Source of the DNA: an uncultured Lactobacillus sp.
Lineage (GTDB): Bacteria > Bacillota > Bacilli > Lactobacillales > Lactobacillaceae
Direction: 5' to 3'
DNA length: 64,000 bases
NCBI GenBank assembly: GCA_946479925.1
Contig: CAMLHK010000005.1
Location: 1-64,000, forward strand
Part shown: positions 44,509-52,207 of the stretch, in pieces
How positions within the stretch are numbered: position 1 is the first letter of the stretch
Layout: each line of letters starts with the position of its first letter
The notes under the pieces: model-generated
Told to the model about the DNA's origin: nothing
Database searches by the model: none
What the model saw: the letters and a program-made list of their open reading frames with translations, nothing else
Program-made: the position numbers and the translations under genes

Positions 44509-45480
44509 TTATTTAGGTGCTTTGATTGACTTGGGATCAATTCCAAGCGCCTTAGCCATTTTCTTGTTGACAACTAACTTCATGTCATGAGCTTTCTCAA
44601 CCGGCATGTCAGCTGGCTTAGCTTTACCAGCTAAAATCTTAGCTGCCATTTTCCCAGTTTGTTCGCCAAGTAATTCGTAATCAATTCCGATTGAAGCAAG
44701 TCCACCAGTTTTAACTTGATCAACTGAACTTGCCACTAGCGGCACTTTCTTTTCTTTAACAACTTTACCAACAACGTCTGCAGCGGAATCGAAAGTATTG
44801 TCGGTAGGAACGAAAATACCGTCAACCTTTGAAGCTAAAGTTTCAGTTACTTGCTGAACATCGTTAGTTGAATTAGCTGTCTTAATTAAAACTTTGACTC
44901 CTGCTTTTTTAAGGGCAGCTGTGGCTAAATCTGCTTGAATTTTTGAATTTGACTCACCAGCATTGTACATAATACCGATTGTTTTAGCTTTAGGTACAAT
45001 TGATAGAAGCAGCTTAATTTGTCTCTCGATTGAAACCATGTCAGTGGTCCCAGTAACGTTTTTCCCAGGCTTAGCATCCGATTTAACTAGCTTAGCTGCC
45101 TTTAAGTCGGTGACTGCGGTAACTACAATTGGGATATCTTGACTAGCATTTGCCAAACTTTGAGCAGCAGGAGTTGCAATACCAAGCATTAAATCGGATT
45201 TCTCATTAACCAATTTTTCACTCATACTCTTCAGATTATCTTGATTATTCTGTGCATTCTGGTAATCAATCTTAAGGTTTTTACCTTCGACATAGCCTTC
45301 TTCCTTTAACCCTTTTTTAAAGCCCTTGTATGCTTTGTCTAAAGAAGGGTGTTGAACGACTTGTAAAACACCAACGTGTTTTACGTCTGAATCATTATCA
45401 GCTTTTTTATTATTGCTGCAGCCTCCTAATAATAGTAATCCAGCTAAACTTAATCCTGCCATTAATTTTTTGATTTGCAT
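44509..45480 (-). CDS. ABC substrate-binding lipoprotein 2 (TrpX-like), monocistronic
   Basis: The ATG at 45480 is preferred over 45495 because TGGAGGATTG lies between them. The 323-residue protein has the same lipobox 'LLLLGGC' and ABC_sub_bind domain as the gene at 43135, with scattered changes such as 'KGFKKGLKEEGYVEG' and 'KSDAKPGKNVTGTTDMVS'. No permease follows it; a terminator at 44464-44492 ends the unit, so it presumably shares the permease at 42187. Its leader peptide has five Tyr and no Phe. Confidence 0.9.
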   Translation of the reverse strand: MQIKKLMAGLSLAGLLLLGGCSNNKKADNDSDVKHVGVLQVVQHPSLDKAYKGFKKGLKEEGYVEGKNLKIDYQNAQNNQDNLKSMSEKLVNEKSDLMLGIATPAAQSLANASQDIPIVVTAVTDLKAAKLVKSDAKPGKNVTGTTDMVSIERQIKLLLSIVPKAKTIGIMYNAGESNSKIQADLATAALKKAGVKVLIKTANSTNDVQQVTETLASKVDGIFVPTDNTFDSAADVVGKVVKEKKVPLVASSVDQVKTGGLASIGIDYELLGEQTGKMAAKILAGKAKPADMPVEKAHDMKLVVNKKMAKALGIDPKSIKAPK

Positions 45481-45495
45481 TTTGCAATCCTCCAT

Positions 45496-45526
45496 AAAAA
45501 ATACCCACTTATTTCTAAGTGGGTAT
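45496..45526 (-). terminator. Attenuator terminator before lipoprotein gene 2
   Basis: On the minus strand ATACCCACTTA-GAAA-TAAGTGGGTAT is followed by U6. CCACTTAG in its 5' arm is exactly complementary to CTAAGTGG of the preceding hairpin (45572-45586). Confidence 0.9.
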
Positions 45527-45571
45527 CATTAACTAATCTGTAAATTAATTATTAGTACTATTTTGCTCTAA

Positions 45572-45697
45572 TAATTAGCCACTTAGAAACCTATGTGACT
45601 AATTACACTCAAAAAGCTATAGCCATCATAGATAAATTTAAACTTTTTAGTCTAAATTCATCTAGATGAACTTAGACCTTATCTATAGTAGCTATAG
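45572..45697 (-). promoter_or_regulatory. Attenuator RNA of leader 2 (segments A-D)
   Basis: On the minus strand: A, the Tyr codons (45679-45697); an inner hairpin GTCTAA..TTAGAC; B (45617-45635), complementary to A over 19 bases with two G-U pairs and one mismatch; C (45591-45605); D (45572-45586). C and D form a hairpin through TAATTAG/CTAATTA. B and C can also pair (TGGCTA with TAGTCA, one G-U). D pairs with terminator arm E (45515-45526). The same alternatives exist in leader 1, with compensating changes in the inner hairpin. Confidence 0.72.
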
Positions 45698-45738
45698 TAA
45701 TAACGGTTATTCTGCTGTAATTGTTGATTAGAAATCAT
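45679..45738 (-). CDS. Leader peptide 2, Tyr-rich (19 residues)
   Basis: The reading frame encodes MISNQQLQQNNRYYYSYYR, with GGAGG 7 bases before the ATG. Five of the last seven residues are Tyr. The stop codon is inside segment A of the attenuator. A promoter TTGACA-17-TATGCT lies just upstream. No Trp codon occurs, although the transported family is named for tryptophan in other bacteria. Confidence 0.82.
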   Translation of the reverse strand: MISNQQLQQNNRYYYSYYR

Positions 45739-45767
45739 CAAATTACCTCCAAACCTTTAATATGATT

Positions 45768-45796
45768 AGCATAAAGTATTAATAAAAATGTGTCAA
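45768..45796 (-). promoter_or_regulatory. Promoter of leader 2 and lipoprotein gene 2
   Basis: On the minus strand -35 TTGACA (45791-45796) and -10 TATGCT (45768-45773) are 17 bases apart. Confidence 0.75.
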
Positions 45797-45884
45797 CTGG
45801 ATCTAAATATATGCGGCAGTGCAAAAGGCTTATTAATTAGTGTTTTCGCCTAGGAAAAACATTTTTCAAAATTTCTTTAGTTTT

Positions 45885-45912
45885 TTGCAATGGAAAGCGC
45901 TATTATTTATAA
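45885..45912 (+). promoter_or_regulatory. rpoN promoter with cre-like box
   Basis: TTGCAA (45885-45890) and TTATAA (45907-45912) are spaced 16 bases. TGGAAAGCGCTATT at 45891-45904 fits the CcpA cre pattern and lies between them, predicting glucose repression of rpoN. Confidence 0.6.
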
Positions 45913-45962
45913 CTAGAATACCAGTAATATAGTTATTTACTAAATTAGAAGGAGAAAAGCCG

Positions 45963-47225
45963 ATGACACGATTGCAAAAAATGGTCTTAAAACCGAAAGA
46001 GCAGTTAGTTACGCGGCTTTTTTTGTCGCCTAAACTTCAGCAAAACCTAACTGTTTTATCTTATAGCACCTATGATTTGGTTAGTGCAATGAAGGAATTA
46101 AGCGAGAGTAATCCCTTTGTTTCATTGGCTGAACCTAAGAGTGAAACTCATAGCCTGGAATGGATTGGTGATACTGGGAGTGAAAGCTTGCCCGATCATC
46201 TTTTATTGCAGGTAAGGATGAGTGACTGGAGTAATAGGGAAAAGAGTGCTGTTAAGTTACTAATTTATAATTTGGATGATAATGGATACTTGCGCGCCAA
46301 ATTAAATGAACTTGCTCAAGCATCAGAATTTTCACTTGCAGATTTGGAGCAAGCAAAAGTGCTATTGCATAGTTTAGACCCATGTGGGATTGGTGCAAGT
46401 AGTCTAAATGAATGTCTGTTAATTCAAGCTTGTCAAAAAGAGAACTTTGATGAAACTGCAATGCAAATTTTGCTTTCTGACAGTTTGGAATTACTTGCGG
46501 ATCCACAAAAATGGGAGCAGTCAGATTTTTCGGCTAGTCAATTAACTCAGGCACTAGCTAACATTCAGACACTAGATCCGACACCAGCAGGTGAATATGT
46601 GACTGAGCAAAACATTCAATATTTGCTACCTGATTTGATTTTTAAAGTTGAAGTTGGACGCCTAACAATTGAAACAGCGAAGTCGCAAATTCCCGAATTA
46701 CTATTTGATGAAAAAACTTACAAGGAATTAAAAACACAATCTGACCAAGGTGAATATTTTTCGCAACAACGTCAAGATTATTTAGAAATGAAAAATGCAA
46801 TAGACCAGCGGCAACAAACTATCCTTCGCTTGGGAAAATATGCTGGTGAATATCAAAGAGCATTTTTAACTACAATACAAACGCAGGAATTAAAACCTTT
46901 AGGTTTAAAAGATGCGGCTAATGCATTGAACTTAGCACCAAGTACGATTAGTAGGGCAATAAAAGACAAGTACATCCAGTGTCAGAATAAAATTTTTAGT
47001 TTAAAAATTCTATTTCCACGCAAAGTTACGACCGATTTATCTCAGGCACGAATTGAGTATGATTTGCAAAAGTTAATTGACCAAGAAAGTCCTCAGCAGC
47101 CGTTAAGTGATCAGCAATTAGTCGAACATTTTGCGGATCACGGTGTTACTTTGAGCAGGAGGGTAATTGCGAAATATCGTAAAAAACTAAATATTCCCAA
47201 TAGCTATCAGCGTAAAAGAGACTGA
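45963..47225 (+). CDS. rpoN: RNA polymerase sigma-54 factor RpoN
   Basis: The 420-residue protein has the Gln/Leu-rich activator region at the N-terminus ('LFLSPKLQQNLTVLSYSTYDL'), the core-binding middle ('IYNLDDNGYL', 'HSLDPCGIGASSLNECL') and the C-terminal RpoN box 'LSRRVIAKYRKKLNIP'. It directs transcription from -24/-12 promoters with an enhancer-binding activator. No activator or such promoter was seen in the window. In lactobacilli it typically serves mannose-family PTS genes. The promoter carries a cre-like site. Confidence 0.93.
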   Translation: MTRLQKMVLKPKEQLVTRLFLSPKLQQNLTVLSYSTYDLVSAMKELSESNPFVSLAEPKSETHSLEWIGDTGSESLPDHLLLQVRMSDWSNREKSAVKLLIYNLDDNGYLRAKLNELAQASEFSLADLEQAKVLLHSLDPCGIGASSLNECLLIQACQKENFDETAMQILLSDSLELLADPQKWEQSDFSASQLTQALANIQTLDPTPAGEYVTEQNIQYLLPDLIFKVEVGRLTIETAKSQIPELLFDEKTYKELKTQSDQGEYFSQQRQDYLEMKNAIDQRQQTILRLGKYAGEYQRAFLTTIQTQELKPLGLKDAANALNLAPSTISRAIKDKYIQCQNKIFSLKILFPRKVTTDLSQARIEYDLQKLIDQESPQQPLSDQQLVEHFADHGVTLSRRVIAKYRKKLNIPNSYQRKRD

Positions 47226-47267
47226 CAAAAGTAAAAATTTTTCTGACTTCTATTTATTAATTGTTTA

Positions 47268-47509
47268 GAATGTGGAATTTAAAGTTTCTGATATGCATGC
47301 TGGAGCTAAATATGGAGAATTGGAAATCTGTGTTACTTATGATACTCCTCAAAAGATGGCTAAAAGGCCAGTTTGTATATGAAGACGCTAAGGCCAAGTA
47401 TGCTCATAGAGATGATTTAAAAAGCAAAACATTAAAAACTATTGGAATTGGTTTAGCTGTTACGTACTATGATGGATATGATTCAAACGGTAACGTCCGT
47501 TGTAAGTAA
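47268..47509 (+). pseudogene. Frameshifted small-gene remnant, unknown family
   Basis: One frame reads 'VEFKVSDMHAGAKYGEL' and on to 'PQKMAKRPV' and stops; a second frame takes over with 'VYEDAKAKYAHRDDLKSKTL' and ends 'YDSNGNVRCK'. The two pieces together look like the tail of one small soluble protein broken by a single frameshift near 47380. No start with a ribosome site is seen. I do not recognise the family. Confidence 0.45.
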
Positions 47510-47544
47510 AAATCTTTAGAATACTATTCTAATCATTACATCAA

Positions 47545-47578
47545 TAAAAAAGCCTAGACAACAATCTAGGCTTTTTAT
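47545..47578. terminator. Bidirectional terminator
   Basis: AAAAAGCCTAGA and TCTAGGCTTTTT pair perfectly around CAACAA, serving the aldo/keto reductase gene from the right. Confidence 0.9.
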
Positions 47579-47630
47579 ATTTAGTTAGCTTTTCTTTACA
47601 AATGCTAGAGTATTATTTCTAGATGGAAAT

Positions 47631-48572
47631 TTAAGGCAAGTCATTGCCAGCAGCTAGGTAAATATCGTACCATTCTTGAGCTGTTAGTGAGACGCCTGCA
47701 CCTTTAGCACTGTCAACAATGTGTTCTGGTGTCATGGTTCCAATGATTACCTGACCAATTGCTGGGTGACGTAGTATCCAGGCGGCTGCAATTGCGTTTT
47801 TGGAAACGCCCTTTTTATCTGCTAATTTTTGTAACGCGTCGTTAACTTCTGGGAACTTAGGGTTGCCGATAAAGTTACCTTCAATTTGACCATATTGGAA
47901 TGGCGACCAAGCTTGAACTGTCATATTGTGTAAGCGTGAATAGTCTAAGACACCGCGGTCGTGGTCAATACTGCGAGCATCAGTCATATTAGTATGGATG
48001 TTAAAGTCAATTGGGCCAGTGTGCATGACACTCAGTTGCAATTGATTAATCAGCAATTTTTGACTTAAACCTGCTTGCAATAGTTCGACTTGCATTGGGT
48101 TAAAGTTGGACACACCAAAGTGACGCACCTTACCATCTTTTTGCAGTTCATCAAACGCAGCCGCAATTTCGGCAGGATCCATCAAAGCATCTGGACGATG
48201 CAAAAGTAGGCTGTCTAAATAGTCAATTTTCATGCGAGAAAGAATGCCATCAACACTTTTAATGATATGTTCTTTTGAAAAATCATAGCGAGTTGTCTTA
48301 TAGTTTTGCGATTCATCCTCAAAAATTCCGGTTTTTGATTGAATGTAAAAATCATCACGACTAAGTGAGGACTTTTCCAAAGCTTCGCCAAAAATTTCTC
48401 CTGATTTGCCATGACCATATATGTCTGAAGAATCAATAAAGTTAATTCCTGTGTCATGAGCAGTTTCTAATGCTTTAACAGCTTCATCAACCGACAGCTT
48501 GTTCATCCGCATTATCCCAAATGCGATTGCAGAAGCACTAAAGTTAGTGTTACCAATTTTTATTTGTCTCAT
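47631..48572 (-). CDS. Aldo/keto reductase (YdhF-like)
   Basis: The 313-residue protein has the catalytic tetrad regions: 'FIDSSDIYGHGKSGEIF' (Asp and Tyr), 'FYIQSKTGIF' (Lys) and 'SLLLHRPD' (His), with 'HFGVSNFNPMQVELL' and 'VIIGTMTPEHI' for NADP binding. It reduces aldehydes or ketones; the substrate is not predictable. AGGAGGTAC precedes the start. It is monocistronic. Confidence 0.92.
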   Translation of the reverse strand: MRQIKIGNTNFSASAIAFGIMRMNKLSVDEAVKALETAHDTGINFIDSSDIYGHGKSGEIFGEALEKSSLSRDDFYIQSKTGIFEDESQNYKTTRYDFSKEHIIKSVDGILSRMKIDYLDSLLLHRPDALMDPAEIAAAFDELQKDGKVRHFGVSNFNPMQVELLQAGLSQKLLINQLQLSVMHTGPIDFNIHTNMTDARSIDHDRGVLDYSRLHNMTVQAWSPFQYGQIEGNFIGNPKFPEVNDALQKLADKKGVSKNAIAAAWILRHPAIGQVIIGTMTPEHIVDSAKGAGVSLTAQEWYDIYLAAGNDLP

Positions 48573-48769
48573 AATGTACCTCCTAATGCTTAGTATAGTT
48601 CATGAAAGATAAAAAGAGTTGAAATCATTTTTTAATTTTTGTTGAAACTTTGTTAGTTAGTCTAATTATTTTTTAAATTTAAGTTCATCTTTAATAAAAA
48701 ACAGCTATAATGAGAGATAACAAATTTTTTAGATAATACTTTAAATTACTTTCTAGGAGGACAAATATC

Positions 48770-49675
48770 ATGAGTAATAAGATCGGTATCATAGGTGATG
48801 GTCATGTTGGTAGCACAGTAGCACATCAGTTACTTGTTTCAGGTTTGGTTGATGACTTGGTTTTAATTGATGTAAATGAGGCAAAAGTCACTGCGGATGA
48901 GCTTGATTTCCAAGATGCAATGGCTAACTTGAAGCATCACACCAACATTGTAATTAATGACTATTCTGCCTTAAAAGATGCCGATATTATTATTAGTGCT
49001 TTTGGCAACATTAGCTTAGAAGCTGGTGGAGAGCGTTTTGCGGAATTAAACTATAACAGAGAACGAATTGGGGATATTGCAGCTTCAATCAAAAAGAGTG
49101 GTTTTGATGGCATTTTGGTCGCAATTACCAATCCTGTTGATGCAATTACTAATATGTATCAAGAATTGACTGGTTTGCCTAAAAAGCATGTTATTGGAAC
49201 GGGTACACTTCTTGATACTTCAAGAATGAAAAGGGCTGTCGGCTCGCGTTTGAACGTTGATCCTCGTTCAGTTGAAGGCTTTAACTTAGGTGAGCACGGT
49301 AATTCGCAATTTACTGCTTGGTCAACTGTTAAAGTTTTGGAGCAACCAATTACGGAATTGGTTAAAGACAAGCCTTGGAAGCTTGAAGACTTAAATGATG
49401 AAATTAAATTTGGCGGTCAAACTGTTTATAAGGGTAAGCAATACACCAATTATGGGATTGCAGCAGCTGTTACTAGATTAGTAGAAACAATTGAAAGTGA
49501 CGCTCGCACAGAGCTTCCGGTTTCAAATTACCAGGAGAAATATGGTACTTACTTATCATACCCAGCAATCGTTGGACGTGACGGCATAGTTCAACAAGTC
49601 CAATTGGCTTTGACTGATGAAGAAGAAAAACTGCTGGCAAAATCTGCAGAAACAATTAAAGAAAAATCGAAATAA
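48770..49675 (+). CDS. L-2-hydroxyisocaproate dehydrogenase-type NAD-dependent dehydrogenase
   Basis: The 301-residue member of the lactate/malate dehydrogenase family has the NAD loop 'IGIIGDGHVGST', 'NEAKVTADELDFQDAMANL', catalytic His in 'NLGEHGNSQF' and 'VIGTGTLLDTSRMKRAVG'. The block 'DFQDAMANL..HTNIVIND' is diagnostic of L-HicDH rather than L-LDH. It reduces branched-chain 2-oxo acids, linking to amino acid catabolism and flavour compounds. The start has AGGAGG. Confidence 0.88.
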   Translation: MSNKIGIIGDGHVGSTVAHQLLVSGLVDDLVLIDVNEAKVTADELDFQDAMANLKHHTNIVINDYSALKDADIIISAFGNISLEAGGERFAELNYNRERIGDIAASIKKSGFDGILVAITNPVDAITNMYQELTGLPKKHVIGTGTLLDTSRMKRAVGSRLNVDPRSVEGFNLGEHGNSQFTAWSTVKVLEQPITELVKDKPWKLEDLNDEIKFGGQTVYKGKQYTNYGIAAAVTRLVETIESDARTELPVSNYQEKYGTYLSYPAIVGRDGIVQQVQLALTDEEEKLLAKSAETIKEKSK

Positions 49676-49687
49676 GTACTTTTGCTA

Positions 49688-49715
49688 AATGATGGCTAGT
49701 TAAGCCATCATTTTT
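49688..49715 (+). terminator. Terminator after the hydroxyacid dehydrogenase
   Basis: ATGATGGC-TAGTTAA-GCCATCATTTTT forms a perfect short stem. Confidence 0.88.
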
Positions 49716-49793
49716 CGTATACTAAAAAATAGAGGTTATATTCCTTTTTAAGTGTATGATTATAGTAATTAAAAAATCATTAGGAGAAGGAAA

Positions 49794-50632
49794 ATGAGTC
49801 AAAAAAAGGATGACTATATATTAGGTCTCGATATCGGGACAAACTCATGTGGTTGGGCTGCAGCCGACAAGAAAAAAGTTACGTGGTAAAACCGCTATCG
49901 GTTCACATTTATTTGAAGAAGGACATTCAGCCGCAGATCGTCGCGGCTTTAGAACTCCACGCCGTCGGCTTAAACGAAGAAAATGGCGTTTAGGATTGTT
50001 AGAAGAAATTTTTGCGGAGCCAATGGCTGAAGTTGATCCAAGTTTCTTCGTTCGTCTTCATCAACCATGGGTTTCCCCTTTAGATAAAGATCGGAAAAAG
50101 TACGCCGCAATTGTTTTCCCAACTGCCAAAGAAGATGCAAAGTTTTATCAGAAATATCCGACAATTTAACATCTGCGTCAAGCTTTAATGACAGAAAATC
50201 GCAAATTTGATTTACGTGAGATTTTTTTGGCGATGCACCACATTGTTAAATACCGTGGCAATTTTTTGCAGGATACTCCTGTCAAAAGCTTTGAAGCTTC
50301 AAAAATCGATGTAGCACCAACATTAGAATCAATTAATGCTGCTTTTAACAATAAAGCTGATGAAGACTGCGAAAAGCTAGAATTAAACTTAAAAAATGCA
50401 CATGCTATTGAAGAGGTGATAAAGGGTGAGGACCAGGATAAAACGACTTATAAAAAGGACAAAGTCAAAAAAATCGCGTTATTGTTACCAACCTCTACGG
50501 ATAAAAATGCAAAAAATGCAGCTAAACAGATTGCTAATGCCATTATGGGCTATAAAACGTAATTTGAAACTATCCTAGCTAAAGAAATTGATAAAAGCGA
50601 TAAAGCAAGATGGGAATTGGGAAAGTTTTAGA
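49794..50632 (+). pseudogene. cas9: Cas9 (type II CRISPR) remnant: RuvC-I, bridge helix and REC start only
   Basis: From a good ribosome site (TAGGAGAAGG) the frame reads 'ILGLDIGTNSCGWAA', the RuvC-I motif with catalytic Asp. It then breaks by a deletion and frameshift, and resumes with 'GKTAIGSHLFEEGHSAADRR', the arginine-rich bridge helix 'RTPRRRLKRRKWRLGLLEEI' and 'FYQKYPTI'. A stop follows where Cas9 has Tyr-His-Leu; the same frame continues 'HLRQAL' and on to 'HHIVKYRGNFLQDTPVKSF'. Everything after about 280 residues (HNH, RuvC-III, PAM domain) is absent, and no repeat array or other cas gene is seen. Confidence 0.88.
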
Positions 50633-50719
50633 TGGTTGTTAAATCAACGATGATTAGAAACGAAAAGCCTCTTCCTCCAATTAATTGAATTTGTCCAAGA
50701 CATAATATAATCGCATAAA

Positions 50720-50750
50720 GAAAAACGCGCTAGATAAAGCGCGTTTTATT
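50720..50750. terminator. Bidirectional terminator
   Basis: AAAACGCGCT and AGCGCGTTTT pair around a 5-6 base loop, GC-rich for this genome. It ends the glycosyltransferase gene coming from the right. Confidence 0.85.
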
Positions 50751-50765
50751 TTGCCAAAGTAAAGC

Positions 50766-52019
50766 TTAAGTATGACTAGTTTTGGTCCAAGAGTTATTGC
50801 CAATTAATTCTCTACCAATTGAACGGTAGGGGATAAATGATAATACCCAGCGGTAAATACCAAAACTAAAAATGATTCTTAAAATCTCAATTGGGTTGCT
50901 AACTGTACTAAAGCCAGTTTCAAACCACTGCTTTTTAATCATTAAACCATTAATGGTATATTCAGTTAATAAAAGGGCTAAGATAATTGCTAAGCTTGCC
51001 CCCAAATTGTATCTGGCATAAGCAATCAGCGTAATAACCGACACGATTGAGGATGGGACTACGATAACTGATACATAAGGCACTAATAAAAACAATAAAA
51101 TAAATGCCTTAATTCCAGCTGATATCCGGTCAGATTTGATAATTTTCTCACCATAAATTTTTAGACATTGCAGACCACCTTGACACCATCTTGTGCGTTG
51201 CCGGATTAGCTTGCTAAGATTAGTGATACCTTCTTGTCTAATTGCAACGGTATTTAAGAAGGTGCCATAATAACCTTTTAACAGTCCTTTTAGTGAAAAC
51301 TCACAATCTTCAAGTAGAGAAGAGGACCAACCAACTTTTTCCGCCATGGTTAATGTAACAAATTGTCCATTGCCAGATGCGAGAGCCGTGCCCCAATTAG
51401 TACGGGCCATTTGCAACAAACCGTTGTAAATGGATAATTCAAAATTTTGCATAATCGTCAGATTGTCTACTGTATTATAGACATCTACGCGTGTTTGAAC
51501 CAAGTCATAATTTGAATTTTCAAAGGCATTAACTACTTTGTTTAAATAGTTACTATCAAAATGACTATCTGCATCAATAATTCCAACTAATGTTTGTTTT
51601 ACAGGAAAATTCATTTTAAGCAGATGATTAATTGCGTCTTGCAGCGCCGGTCCTTTACCTTGCTGTGCATTAGGCTTAATACGATGGATAATGTAGAGAT
51701 TTTCAGGGTTAGATTGTGACCATTCATCTAGCAATTCTGTAGTGCCATCGCTAGAAGCATCGTCTATAAAAACTAGTTTCAAATCAATAAATTTTTTGCA
51801 TTTATCGTGTAATGTAAGCAATCCGGGAATATCTCGCTTCAATGTCGAATATTCATTCATTGCAGGGATTAAAAGAAGCAATGTGCTGAATTTACGCTGG
51901 AAGTGAGAATATTTTTCCTGCTTAATATGTTGACTAAATGTTAAGTAAAGGCTAAAACACAAGTCGAAAATAAAGGCAGACCCACTGATGATAAGCATAG
52001 CCGCTATAAAATACCTCAT
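50766..52019 (-). CDS. Membrane glycosyltransferase family 2 (hyaluronan/poly-GlcNAc synthase-like)
   Basis: The 417-residue protein has one N-terminal membrane helix (residues 4-27), a GT-A catalytic domain with 'VFIDDASSDGT', 'GIIDADSHFD' (DxD at 149-151), 'LLEDCEFSLKGL' (catalytic ED) and 'IRQRTRWCQGG' (the QxxRW motif), then three or four C-terminal helices. This is the processive polysaccharide synthase layout, but without nearby sugar-nucleotide genes the polymer is unknown. It stands alone. AAGGAGCTG precedes the start. Confidence 0.88.
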   Translation of the reverse strand: MRYFIAAMLIISGSAFIFDLCFSLYLTFSQHIKQEKYSHFQRKFSTLLLLIPAMNEYSTLKRDIPGLLTLHDKCKKFIDLKLVFIDDASSDGTTELLDEWSQSNPENLYIIHRIKPNAQQGKGPALQDAINHLLKMNFPVKQTLVGIIDADSHFDSNYLNKVVNAFENSNYDLVQTRVDVYNTVDNLTIMQNFELSIYNGLLQMARTNWGTALASGNGQFVTLTMAEKVGWSSSLLEDCEFSLKGLLKGYYGTFLNTVAIRQEGITNLSKLIRQRTRWCQGGLQCLKIYGEKIIKSDRISAGIKAFILLFLLVPYVSVIVVPSSIVSVITLIAYARYNLGASLAIILALLLTEYTINGLMIKKQWFETGFSTVSNPIEILRIIFSFGIYRWVLSFIPYRSIGRELIGNNSWTKTSHT

Positions 52020-52172
52020 TTTATCAGCTCCTTGTTATTTAACAGTTACTATTTTTCATGTTCATCTTACCACCATTATTAAGAAATCAGTTAGAAAATG
52101 ACTTATCAGTTAAGACTAAATTGATATACAAAAATATAGAATAAATAGTGTCTGTGACTTAATAGCTAAAAT

Positions 52173-52203
52173 AAAAATCAAGTAGAGTTCTACTTGATTT
52201 TTA
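52173..52203. terminator. Terminator of pepI (bidirectional)
   Basis: AAAAATCAAGTAGA-GT-TCTACTTGATTTTTA is a nearly perfect palindrome just beyond the pepI stop. Confidence 0.85.
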
Positions 52204-52207
52204 CTAG

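Noticed and set aside
44107..45796. T-box or tryptophan-type riboswitch upstream of the lipoprotein genes
   Set aside because: No T-box sequence (AGGGTGGNACCGCG or variant) and no specifier loop was seen; leader peptides with ribosome sites account for the region better. No Trp codon is present in either leader.
45963..47225. Sigma-54 promoters (TGGCAC-N5-TTGC) near rpoN
   Set aside because: No matching -24/-12 element was found in intergenic DNA of the window.
50633..50765. CRISPR array or tracrRNA next to the cas9 relic
   Set aside because: No repeated 36-base unit and no clear anti-repeat was seen; the only hairpin is a terminator.
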